A stretch of 32,128 nucleotides of DNA from an uncultured Clostridia bacterium (GTDB taxonomy: Bacteria; Bacillota; Clostridia; Christensenellales; CAG-917), in the NCBI GenBank assembly GCA_934254835.1, contig CAKQMI010000022.1:1-32128 (forward strand), given 5' to 3'. Made by a program: the position numbers and the translations under genes. Every line of letters starts with the position of its first letter. Within the stretch, counting starts at the first letter, position 1. The notes beneath the pieces were generated by a model. It was given only the letters and a program-made list of their open reading frames with translations, ran no database searches and had not been told where the DNA came from. Shown in pieces: positions 15,798 to 22,691 of this stretch.

Positions 15798-16376
15798 TTA
15801 CAAGCGTTTCAACGCTTCCCTTATGATATTTTCGGCGCCCGTGGTGGTTTTTGCGACGTCCGACACGATTTTGACGGCGTCGGTGTTGGAAATACCAAGC
15901 GACACAAGCGCAAAAACAGCCTCTTGCGCGTCCTTATCGACGACAGCGGAAATATCGCTTTTGGCATTCGTGAGGTCAATTGACACCTGATCGCGCATGC
16001 TAACAATGATAAGTTCGGCAGTTTTTTTGCCCAAGCCTTTGATTTTTGACAAGGTTTTCGCATCGCCCGACGCAATCGCAACGGTCAAAGAGTTCAAGTC
16101 CATTCCGCTTAAAATCTGCATCGCCATTTTGGGGCCGACACCGCTGATATCGATGAGCCTCAAAAACAGCGTCTTTTCTTCAAGCGACGAAAACCCGTAA
16201 AGCGCATAGGTGTCTTCGCGGACGTAAAGATAGGTATAAATTTTTGCGATTTCGCCCTCGGCAAACTTGCTTGTCGTGAAGTTGCTGGCGCCGATTTCGT
16301 AGCCGATGCCGTTGTTGTCGATGACGATTGTGTTGCCCGCCGAATAGACGACCTTGCCGGTGATATAGTTGTACAT
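15798..16376 (-). CDS. ruvA: Holliday junction DNA-binding protein RuvA
   Basis: A 192-residue tetrameric protein that binds the four-way junction and recruits RuvB. It has an N-terminal OB-fold (MYNYITGKVVYSAGNTIVID), the two helix-hairpin-helix motifs (FLRLIDISGVGPKMAMQIL and LSKIKGLGKKTAELI) and a C-terminal RuvB-binding domain starting near 150. The length is close to the usual 195-205. It starts three bases after the ruvC stop codon. Confidence 0.97.
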   Translation of the reverse strand: MYNYITGKVVYSAGNTIVIDNNGIGYEIGASNFTTSKFAEGEIAKIYTYLYVREDTYALYGFSSLEEKTLFLRLIDISGVGPKMAMQILSGMDLNSLTVAIASGDAKTLSKIKGLGKKTAELIIVSMRDQVSIDLTNAKSDISAVVDKDAQEAVFALVSLGISNTDAVKIVSDVAKTTTGAENIIREALKRL

Positions 16377-16379
16377 AGT

Positions 16380-16877
16380 TTATCGAATCCTAAAATTGTT
16401 TTTATTTGCGCCGACTTGACCGTGACACAATGCAACCGCAAGTGCGTCCGCCGCGTCGTCGGGACGCGGAACGGATTTCAGGCGCAATATCGATTGCACC
16501 ATAAGTTGCATTTGTTTTTTATCCGCACCGCCGTAGCCGGTGATTGCCATTTTGATTTGGTTGGGAGTGTATTCGTACACTTCGTCGCCGATGAGTTTGA
16601 CAGCGGTCAGAAGCATGACGCCACGCGCCTCGGCAACCGAAATGCCCGTCGTAATGTTTTTGGAAAAGAAAAGTTCCTCAACGGATATTTGCGACGGTTT
16701 GTACGTTTCGATAAGCGTCGTCACGCCCTTTTCGATTTTGGAAAGCCTGACGGGGAGCGTGTCTTCTTTGGGCGTCGAAACGATACCGTAGTCGATGACG
16801 GTATAAACGCCTCTGTCCAGATTGATTATCCCGAATCCCATCGTCGCAAGACCGGGATCCAAACCCATTATTACCAT
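16380..16877 (-). CDS. ruvC: Holliday junction resolvase RuvC
   Basis: A 165-residue endonuclease that cuts Holliday junctions. Catalytic acidic residues are visible in MGLDPGLATMGFG, SVEELFFSKN and DDAADALAVALCHG. The ATG at 16877 (MVIMGLDPG) is preferred over longer in-frame starts, because the family begins one or two residues before this motif; ATG at 16868 is also possible. No Shine-Dalgarno precedes either. The only promoter-like sequence puts the transcript start within a few bases of the ATG, so the message may be nearly leaderless. First gene of ruvCAB-queA. Confidence 0.95.
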   Translation of the reverse strand: MVIMGLDPGLATMGFGIINLDRGVYTVIDYGIVSTPKEDTLPVRLSKIEKGVTTLIETYKPSQISVEELFFSKNITTGISVAEARGVMLLTAVKLIGDEVYEYTPNQIKMAITGYGGADKKQMQLMVQSILRLKSVPRPDDAADALAVALCHGQVGANKNNFRIR

Positions 16878-16884
16878 AAAATAT

Positions 16885-16913
16885 ATGATATATTGTATTA
16901 TAAAAAAAGTCAA
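16885..16913 (-). promoter_or_regulatory. Putative ruvC promoter overlapping a terminator
   Basis: On the minus strand TTGACT (16908-16913) and TATCAT (16885-16890) are 17 bp apart. The -35 box is the last part of the upstream terminator stem plus the start of its T-tract, and the expected transcript start is next to the ruvC ATG. An alternative -10, TATAAT at 16897-16902, lacks a correctly spaced -35. Confidence 0.45.
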
Positions 16914-16934
16914 CCGCAACGGATAGCGGTTGAC
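16902..16934 (-). terminator. Intrinsic terminator of the ABC-transporter operon
   Basis: On the minus strand GTCAACCGC (16926-16934) pairs perfectly with GCGGTTGAC (16909-16917) around an 8-nt loop, followed by seven T. It lies 20 bp after the ATPase gene stop codon. Confidence 0.88.
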
Positions 16935-16953
16935 GGAAATTTATCTTTATTCC

Positions 16954-17661
16954 TCAAATAATTTTGCCGACGATTTCGTCGCGGTACTTCGTGACGGCAA
17001 CGTCCGTAAGATTTCTTTCTTCCTTTTCGACGTCGATTTCGGTTTTGTAAACGATATTTACGGGCGAACCCGACAAAACGTAGACAACATCGCCCATAAG
17101 AAGTGCCTCATAAACGTCGTGAGTGACAAGGATTACCGTGCGCCCGTCCTCTTTCCAAAGCTCCAAAAACTTTTTAATAAGGCGGGTTTTTAAGGAAACG
17201 TCCAGCCCCTTAAACGGCTCGTCCAAAAGCATAAGTCCCGACGGATACAAAAACGCGCGCGCCATCTGCACCCTTTGCGCTTGACCGCCCGAAATTTCGG
17301 TGGGCAAACGGTCGTTGAGTTCGGGAATTTCCAAAATATTCAACATTTCGTTTATCGCTTTTTTTCTTTCGTTTTTGTCGGATATTGCGTTTTTTAATAC
17401 AAAATCAAGGTTTTTTTCAACCGAAATTGTTTTGACAAGTCTGTCGTTTTGGAAAATGTAAGATATGTTTTTCGGCACGTTTTCGATAACGCCGTCGTAC
17501 TTAATAAGCCCCGTTATCGCATTCAAAAGCGTGGTTTTTCCGACACCGCTCGCGCCCAAAACAACGTTGATTTTCCCCGCCGAAAACGACGCGTTAAAGT
17601 CAACGAAAAGTTCTTTTTCGGGATATGAAAACGAAAAGTTTTTGAAAATTATATCATTCAT
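16954..17661 (-). CDS. ABC transporter ATP-binding protein (NitT/TauT type)
   Basis: A 235-residue cytoplasmic ATPase energising an importer. Walker A GASGVGKTT is near residue 32, the Q-loop YIFQND follows, then the signature ISGGQAQRVQMARAF, Walker B LMLLDEPFKGLD and the switch histidine in VTHD. The ATG at 17661 is chosen for GGGAGGAG just upstream and because the permease stop overlaps it by 4 bp (ATGA). A longer in-frame start at 17742 would lie inside the permease gene. Last gene of the operon, ended by the terminator at 16902-16934. The family includes taurine, nitrate, sulfonate and thiamine-precursor importers, and the sequence does not tell them apart. Confidence 0.93.
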   Translation of the reverse strand: MNDIIFKNFSFSYPEKELFVDFNASFSAGKINVVLGASGVGKTTLLNAITGLIKYDGVIENVPKNISYIFQNDRLVKTISVEKNLDFVLKNAISDKNERKKAINEMLNILEIPELNDRLPTEISGGQAQRVQMARAFLYPSGLMLLDEPFKGLDVSLKTRLIKKFLELWKEDGRTVILVTHDVYEALLMGDVVYVLSGSPVNIVYKTEIDVEKEERNLTDVAVTKYRDEIVGKII

Positions 17662-18434
17662 CTTGTCTCCTCCCACACCTTTTTCAAAATGAACACGACG
17701 CCTTCCAAAACAAAAGAAAAAACAATCGCGACAACCGTCCATGCAAGTAGGTACGCAATGTCAAAACTTGCGTTGGCGGTCTGAATTTTACTGCCGATAC
17801 TTTTCGGGACGTACGTCAAAATTTCCGCGGCGATAACGACCTTAAACGTCAGTGACAAAGTCGAGCGCGCGTTTTCAAAAAGCGATGGCGCAATTTCGGG
17901 AAGATATACCCGCCTTATTACGTCGATTTTTTTGACCTTATAAATTTTCGTCATCTCGATAAGGTCTTTGTCAATGCCCAATAGCGCGCCGTAAATCGAC
18001 GTAAATAATACGGGAAAAGCAATCAAAAATCCGACGGTGAACGTCAGCGTTTCGTTGCTGAAAAATGCGTATAAAATTAGGATTACGGCAACCGTCGGTG
18101 CCGACCGTAAAAACGAAACTATGGGGTTTATCACACGATATACGGGGTTTAAAACCTTGGATAGCGCAGAAAATACGAATGCAATCAAAAAGGACGCGAC
18201 AAAACATAAAAGCGTGCGCAGGAGCGAAAATCCCACGGCTTTCCAAAATCCGCTTTCGCCCCCGAGCGTGAAAAATCGCTTTATTACGACGTCGGGCATC
18301 GGCAGGACAAGCGGTTTGTTTTTTACTTTCGCCACAATTGCCCATACCGCCACCACGATCGCAAATGATATAAGCGGATATAAAATATTTCCTATTATCC
18401 GCTTTGTTTTGTCGTTAAAAATCCTTTCTCTCAT
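17658..18434 (-). CDS. ABC transporter permease (NitT/TauT type)
   Basis: A 258-residue permease with about six transmembrane helices and the cytoplasmic EAA-type coupling loop around residues 170-195 (GIDKDLIEMTKIYKVKK and IRRVYLPEIAPSLFENAR). The ATG at 18434 is chosen because it overlaps the binding-protein stop codon by one base (TGATG); a TTG one codon earlier is in frame but unlikely. It works with the ATPase and lipoprotein encoded on either side. Confidence 0.93.
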   Translation of the reverse strand: MRERIFNDKTKRIIGNILYPLISFAIVVAVWAIVAKVKNKPLVLPMPDVVIKRFFTLGGESGFWKAVGFSLLRTLLCFVASFLIAFVFSALSKVLNPVYRVINPIVSFLRSAPTVAVILILYAFFSNETLTFTVGFLIAFPVLFTSIYGALLGIDKDLIEMTKIYKVKKIDVIRRVYLPEIAPSLFENARSTLSLTFKVVIAAEILTYVPKSIGSKIQTANASFDIAYLLAWTVVAIVFSFVLEGVVFILKKVWEETR

Positions 18435-19411
18435 CAAAACAGTTTAGTTTTTACTTCGTCCCATTTTACATTCGGAACAAGGTTTTTCAAAAATGCCAAG
18501 ACTTCGTCTTTTTTCTCGTCCGAAAGTTTCGTTGCGTCGATTTTGCAACGAGGAATACTCGGTGCCGGGAACGCTGCCGATTCATAAGCGTTCGCTTTCA
18601 TAAAACCAGCGACATCTTTGGGATTTGCCGTCACCCATTCTTTGCTGGCTTTAAGCGCATTGAACAATTCGGTCATAAAGGCTTCGTCCGAGGCAAGTTT
18701 AGATTTCACAAAAATGCCCGCTTGGGGATAAGTTTCTTTGCCCGATACGTCTTTGTATTCTTTTTGTAAATCCATTTGCGCTTTGAACTCGAAATTTAGT
18801 TTGAAATCCGTTGCCGCGGGCTCGCCCACGACCGCAAAATCCACGCCGTCTTCTTTTTCGACCGCGGTTCTTGCAAGGTTGCCGTCTGCGACGTATTGCA
18901 CAAACACGTTGTCGCTTGTCAATTTTTCTTTTTCTTCAACGACTTCGATATTGTTCATTTTCATAATGTATCTGAAAACAAGACCGGGGGTGCCGGTTTT
19001 TCCGATGCAGGCGATTTTCTTTCCCTTAATATCGTCGATTGTCAAAGTCTTTTCAGTGTCGCTCTTGCCGACAAGATACAAACTGCCGTCAACCGCGACG
19101 CTGACAAGTTTATAGTCCGCGCCCTTATTTATAAGCATTGCGCCTGCGTTCACGGGCATAATCACAAGGTCGCTTTTCTCGGACGCCATTTCCGACGCGA
19201 TATTAGCGGGGTTGACTATCTTATAATCGATATTTTTGCCCGCGATTTTCTTGTTGTCGGTGATAAGACGTGCGATTGCAAGCGCGGGTGTGCCCTCAGG
19301 GGCGGAGAATGTGAGAGTTACATCGTTTCCGTTGCCTTTACATGCGGTCAAAAGTCCGACAGACAAAACCAGCATAACAAGCAACATTACTGCCGTAAGT
19401 TTCTTTTTCAT
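18434..19411 (-). CDS. ABC transporter substrate-binding lipoprotein
   Basis: A 325-residue exported binding protein. A basic N-terminus, a hydrophobic signal core and the lipobox LLTAC give a lipidated Cys24, so it is anchored outside the cell membrane. The body has the two-lobed layout of the NMT1/SsuA/TauA-like class, with TFSAPEGTPALAIARLI near the start, a GKKIACIGKTGTPG loop, and a C-terminal helix-rich region. No ligand-specific residue pattern was recognised, so the substrate is unknown. AAGGAGC precedes the ATG. It lies 21 bp after the TM1266-like gene and is coupled to the permease. Confidence 0.9.
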   Translation of the reverse strand: MKKKLTAVMLLVMLVLSVGLLTACKGNGNDVTLTFSAPEGTPALAIARLITDNKKIAGKNIDYKIVNPANIASEMASEKSDLVIMPVNAGAMLINKGADYKLVSVAVDGSLYLVGKSDTEKTLTIDDIKGKKIACIGKTGTPGLVFRYIMKMNNIEVVEEKEKLTSDNVFVQYVADGNLARTAVEKEDGVDFAVVGEPAATDFKLNFEFKAQMDLQKEYKDVSGKETYPQAGIFVKSKLASDEAFMTELFNALKASKEWVTANPKDVAGFMKANAYESAAFPAPSIPRCKIDATKLSDEKKDEVLAFLKNLVPNVKWDEVKTKLF

Positions 19412-19432
19412 TTTTTTGCTCCTTAAAAGATT

Positions 19433-19684
19433 TTATTTTATATCGACGCTCGTAAGCGCGGATTTTACAAACACTTTTTCGATTTTTCCGAGTTTTCCCG
19501 TGAGTGCGGAAATTTCCTCGACAGTGCCCTTGACCACGACGGATATCGCCGAAAAACCGCTTTCTCTGTCGGGGATACCCGTGCGACCGAGAATAATATC
19601 CGAATATTCGGACAAAAGTTTTTGCACCTCGGGCGCGACGTTTCTGTCCTCAACGACAATACCCACAACACCAAGTCTTTTCAT
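19433..19684 (-). CDS. TM1266-type small regulator (iron-only hydrogenase system family)
   Basis: An 83-residue protein matching the TM1266/TIGR03959 family, remembered for MKR-x-VVxIVVED near the start, LLSEYSDIILGRTGIPDRESGFSAIS-like core and ALTGKLGKI near the end. The fold is ACT/NikR-C-like, usually a ligand-sensing dimerisation domain, without a DNA-binding part of its own. In other genomes the family accompanies [FeFe]-hydrogenase maturation genes. Here none is present, and it instead heads an operon for an ABC importer. AAGGAG precedes the ATG and directly abuts the T-tract of an upstream terminator. The family call is good; its role here is unknown. Confidence 0.82.
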   Translation of the reverse strand: MKRLGVVGIVVEDRNVAPEVQKLLSEYSDIILGRTGIPDRESGFSAISVVVKGTVEEISALTGKLGKIEKVFVKSALTSVDIK

Positions 19685-19694
19685 ATTTTCTCCT

Positions 19695-19727
19695 TAAAAA
19701 AATCGGCATGCCGAAAAGCAAGCCGAT
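19695..19727 (-). terminator. Attenuator-like terminator ahead of the TM1266-like gene
   Basis: On the minus strand ATCGGC pairs with GCCGAT and, past one A-A (T-T) mismatch, TGC with GCA around a 6-nt loop, followed by seven T that run into the Shine-Dalgarno. Because the promoter at 19794-19822 lies upstream, this terminator sits inside the leader of the operon. The leader also has AACCT/AGGTT, a CATAA/TTATG hairpin, and an 11-bp direct repeat (19736-19746 and 19781-19791). No strong antiterminator pairing was found by eye. Confidence 0.75.
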
Positions 19728-19793
19728 ACATAACCTTATTATGCTTAAAACTTACTCTCCGACAAATCATCGATTAGGTTTTATTATGCTTAT

Positions 19794-19822
19794 ATTATAT
19801 CCTATTAAAAAAAGTTTGTCAA
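19794..19822 (-). promoter_or_regulatory. Near-consensus promoter of the TM1266/ABC operon
   Basis: On the minus strand a perfect TTGACA (19817-19822) and a perfect TATAAT (19794-19799) are separated by 17 bp. It begins six bases after the malic enzyme stop codon and gives a leader of about 100 nt before the TM1266-like gene. Confidence 0.85.
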
Positions 19823-19827
19823 TAATT

Positions 19828-21000
19828 TCACATACGACACACGCCGTCTGCCTTTGCCGTGTCGAAAACTGCCTTGGACACCGCAACTTTAACTCTTTTG
19901 TCAAAAGGTTTTGGCAAAATGTTGTCCTCGTTCAGTTCCTCGTCGGTTATCACGCCCGCGATTGCTGTCGATGCCGAAATCATCATATTTTTGGTGATTT
20001 TTTTGGCTTTTGCGTCGAGCGCGCCACGGAAAATCCCCGGGAACGCCAAAACGTTGTTGACTTGGTTGGGGAAATCACTGCGCCCCGTACCGACAATCCT
20101 TGCGCCTGCTTTTTTTGCAATGTCGGGTAAAATCTCTGGCGTCGGGTTTGCCATGGCGAAAATTATTGCGTCCTTGTTCATACTTTTGACCATTTCTTCC
20201 GTCAAAAGGTTGCCTTTCGATACTCCGATGAAGACGTCCGCGCCCTTTATGGCGTCCACGAGATTGCCTGTTTTTCCGTCCTTATTGAAGGCGTCCGCAA
20301 GTTCTTTCTTGTGCCATTCCATATTGTCGCGAGTGGGATAAAGTATGCCGTATTCATCGCACATTGTGATGTGAGTTGCGCCGAAATCAGAAAGTAGCCA
20401 AGCAATCGCCGTGCCCGCTGCGCCCGGACCGTTTATGACAATTTTGATGTCTTTAATGTCCTTTTTGACAAGTTTAAGTGCGTTTATGAGCCCCGCAAGC
20501 ACAATTATTGCCGTGCCGTGTTGGTCGTCGTGGAAGACGGGAATGTCCAAAATATCCACAAGTCTTCTTTCGATTTCAAAACAGCGAGGACTACTAATGT
20601 CTTCAAGATTTATCCCGCCGAAACTTATCGAAATGTTTTTGACGATATTCACGATTTCGTCCGAGTTTTGCGTGTCCAAGCAGACGGGGAAAGCGTCCAC
20701 TCCGCCGAACTCTTTGAAAAGCACGCACTTGCCTTCCATAACGGGCATCGCCGAAAGTCCGCCGAGGTTTCCAAGCCCCAAAATCGCGCTTCCATCGGAC
20801 ACCACCGCCACGAGGTTCCCGCGACGGGTATAAACATATGAATTTTCGGGATCTTTCGCAATCTCCAAAGTGGGCGCGGCGACGCCCGGCGTATATGCCG
20901 TTGCAAGGCTTTCCTTGTCGTCCACTTTCGCCCTTGCGATAACCTCGATTTTGCCTTTCAATTTTTTGTGAAGTTCCAAAGATTTTTGATTGTAGTCCAT
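19828..21000 (-). CDS. NAD(P)-dependent malic enzyme
   Basis: A 390-residue short-form malic enzyme, which oxidatively decarboxylates malate to pyruvate with reduction of NAD(P). The N-terminal catalytic domain shows AYTPGVA with Tyr36, the SAMPVMEGKCVLFKEFGGVDAFP-type block with the catalytic Lys91, and HDDQHGTA for metal binding. The Rossmann domain contains INGPGAAG near 190 and the MANPTPEI segment. It lacks the phosphotransacetylase-like C-terminal domain of MaeB. Cofactor preference cannot be read reliably. The ATG has GAGGTAA upstream. It has its own promoter, and no terminator is visible before the next operon, so read-through is possible. Confidence 0.93.
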   Translation of the reverse strand: MDYNQKSLELHKKLKGKIEVIARAKVDDKESLATAYTPGVAAPTLEIAKDPENSYVYTRRGNLVAVVSDGSAILGLGNLGGLSAMPVMEGKCVLFKEFGGVDAFPVCLDTQNSDEIVNIVKNISISFGGINLEDISSPRCFEIERRLVDILDIPVFHDDQHGTAIIVLAGLINALKLVKKDIKDIKIVINGPGAAGTAIAWLLSDFGATHITMCDEYGILYPTRDNMEWHKKELADAFNKDGKTGNLVDAIKGADVFIGVSKGNLLTEEMVKSMNKDAIIFAMANPTPEILPDIAKKAGARIVGTGRSDFPNQVNNVLAFPGIFRGALDAKAKKITKNMMISASTAIAGVITDEELNEDNILPKPFDKRVKVAVSKAVFDTAKADGVCRM

Positions 21001-21016
21001 AACTTACCTCAACGGT

Positions 21017-21045
21017 ATAATACCATTTTTAGGTATAAATTGCAA
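21017..21045 (-). promoter_or_regulatory. Promoter of malic enzyme gene
   Basis: On the minus strand TTGCAA (21040-21045) and TATTAT (21017-21022) are 17 bp apart. The expected transcript start is about 10 bases before the ATG, giving a very short leader that just contains the GAGGTAA binding site. Confidence 0.6.
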
Positions 21046-21079
21046 TTTCTTGCGCTATTATTATTGATTTTTATTAAAT

Positions 21080-21094
21080 AAAGTATTATACTTT
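21080..21094. promoter_or_regulatory. 15-bp palindrome in a divergent promoter region
   Basis: AAAGTATTATACTTT is a perfect inverted repeat around one base, centred in the 125-bp gap between the divergent malic enzyme and DUF5058-like genes. It may be an operator or overlap the -10 of the plus-strand gene (TATTAT), for which I found no well-spaced -35. Confidence 0.35.
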
Positions 21095-21125
21095 TATTCA
21101 TTAAACTAATAAACAGGAAAAAGTT

Positions 21126-21878
21126 ATGAAACAATCGTTATCCTTATCGTTTGGTACAAATGTGGCGATACTGTACGTTATCGCGGGATTAGTCATTTTG
21201 TACGTACTTGCACAGGCGATTTTTTTCCTTGTCCGCGCGATAAAGCAATCCAAAAAAATCGGCATGGACAAAGCCGTATTAAAGCGTACTGCTCGTCGCG
21301 CGGCAATCTTTTCGATTGCGCCCGCTGTCAGCATTTTCATCGGCGTCGCCGCCCTTGCTCCCAAACTAGGCATACCCTTGCCTTGGCTCAGACTTTCGGT
21401 CATCGGCAGTCTTGTCTATGAAACGGGCGCGGCACAAATCGGCGCGGAAGCCATGCAGGAAGGCTTGTGGAACAGTATTTCATCCTCGACAATCACCGCC
21501 GAACAATATGTGACCATCGCAATGATTATGAGCATCGGCTGTCTTCTTCCCCTCGTCCTCGTCGCGTTTTTCACCAAAAAGTACTCAACGGGCATGCTGA
21601 AAATGGAAAAGAAAGACAAAAAATGGGGCGAAATCCTTTCGACTTCGATTTTTATGGGCGTTGTCAGTTGCTTCTTCGCAACCAACTTCACAAAAGTTAC
21701 GACGGGGCTTCAAGGCTGGATTCCCGTGTTTGTCATTCTCATCTCTGCGACAGTTATGGTCATCTTCGGTATCACGCAAAAACTCACGAAATGGCGTTGG
21801 ATCAACGACTATGCCTTGCCCGTTTCGATGATTGTCGGCATGGTTTGCTCGGTGCCCATCTACAACGCGATTGTTTAA
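21126..21878 (+). CDS. DUF5058-like polytopic membrane protein
   Basis: A 250-residue membrane protein with about six to seven helices (for example around 14-38, 58-80, 122-144, 165-185, 198-218 and 228-247) and a conserved-looking polar segment SVIGSLVYETGAAQIGAEAM between helices. It resembles the DUF5058 family, whose function is unknown, by memory only. AGGAAAAAG precedes the ATG. The stop is 12 bp before the next membrane protein, and a metal-dependent amidohydrolase follows, so the three likely form one operon. A role as a transporter subunit for the hydrolase substrate is inference from context. Confidence 0.7.
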   Translation: MKQSLSLSFGTNVAILYVIAGLVILYVLAQAIFFLVRAIKQSKKIGMDKAVLKRTARRAAIFSIAPAVSIFIGVAALAPKLGIPLPWLRLSVIGSLVYETGAAQIGAEAMQEGLWNSISSSTITAEQYVTIAMIMSIGCLLPLVLVAFFTKKYSTGMLKMEKKDKKWGEILSTSIFMGVVSCFFATNFTKVTTGLQGWIPVFVILISATVMVIFGITQKLTKWRWINDYALPVSMIVGMVCSVPIYNAIV

Positions 21879-21890
21879 GGAGGCGAAAAA

Positions 21891-22673
21891 ATGAACAACC
21901 TTTCAAGAAAAGATAAATCGTATTCCGAAAACACACACTTTTACGGCAGGATTTGGAGTGTCGTTTCAATCGCCGTGATGATGTTGTTCCCCGTTCTTGC
22001 GGGCATCATATTCAACGCATGGCCCTCGGGAAAAGCAATCGGTATCGGCGTCGTCGGTATCCTCGCTTTCTGGGCGGCAGGCGCGTTTGAGTTTATCAGT
22101 TATACTCCGCTTCTCGGCTCGACAAGTATTTATCTCGGCTTCATTACGGGCAACCTTTCCAACCTGAAAGTTCCCTGCGCGCTCTCGTGCATCGACGCCG
22201 AAAACGCCAAGCCCAACACCGACGAAAGCGACATTATCGCAACGGTATCGACGGCTGTTTCGTCAATAGTTACGACGCTTATCATCATCGTCGGCGTTAT
22301 CCTTATCGCGGTGACTCCCTTAAAGGACCTTCTTGCAAAACCCGTCGCTCAACAAGCCGCCAACTACATTTTACCCGCCCTCTTCGGCGCGCTCGCGGTT
22401 GTGTATATTTCCAGAAATCCGAAGATTGCATTCCCGCCCGTTATTCTTATGGTGGTGCTGTGCATTGCAATCCCTTCAATCGAAAAATACATCAGCGTAC
22501 TGGTGCCCTTCGTCGCATTGTTTGCAATCGGCGTATCGAGGTTTATGTACAAAAAAGGCTGGCTTAACGGCAGGGACTACGCTCCCGAAACCAATATCGA
22601 CGTCGAAACCAACAACGTATCCCTCGACACCGAGGACACCGATAAATTTATCGACGAACTTGAACAAAAATAA
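21891..22673 (+). CDS. Polytopic membrane protein, partner of the DUF5058-like protein
   Basis: A 260-residue membrane protein I cannot assign to a named family. About seven hydrophobic segments are visible (near 23-45, 50-72, 80-100, 118-142, 158-175, 183-200 and 205-225). A polar loop after the third (PCALSCIDAENAKPNTDESD) has two Cys, and the tail of about 35 residues is acidic (DVETNNVSLDTEDTDKFIDE). GGAGGCG precedes the ATG. It lies between the DUF5058-like gene and the amidohydrolase with short gaps, so the two membrane proteins may form a heteromeric carrier. That is inference. Confidence 0.7.
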   Translation: MNNLSRKDKSYSENTHFYGRIWSVVSIAVMMLFPVLAGIIFNAWPSGKAIGIGVVGILAFWAAGAFEFISYTPLLGSTSIYLGFITGNLSNLKVPCALSCIDAENAKPNTDESDIIATVSTAVSSIVTTLIIIVGVILIAVTPLKDLLAKPVAQQAANYILPALFGALAVVYISRNPKIAFPPVILMVVLCIAIPSIEKYISVLVPFVALFAIGVSRFMYKKGWLNGRDYAPETNIDVETNNVSLDTEDTDKFIDELEQK

Positions 22674-22691
22674 CTATTTAAGGTGATATAT

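Noticed and set aside
19690..19790. TPP, THF or preQ1 riboswitch ahead of the TM1266/ABC operon
   Set aside because: A short GGAGAGTA resembles part of the THF class, but the rest of that core, and the TPP CTGAGA and preQ1 patterns, are absent.
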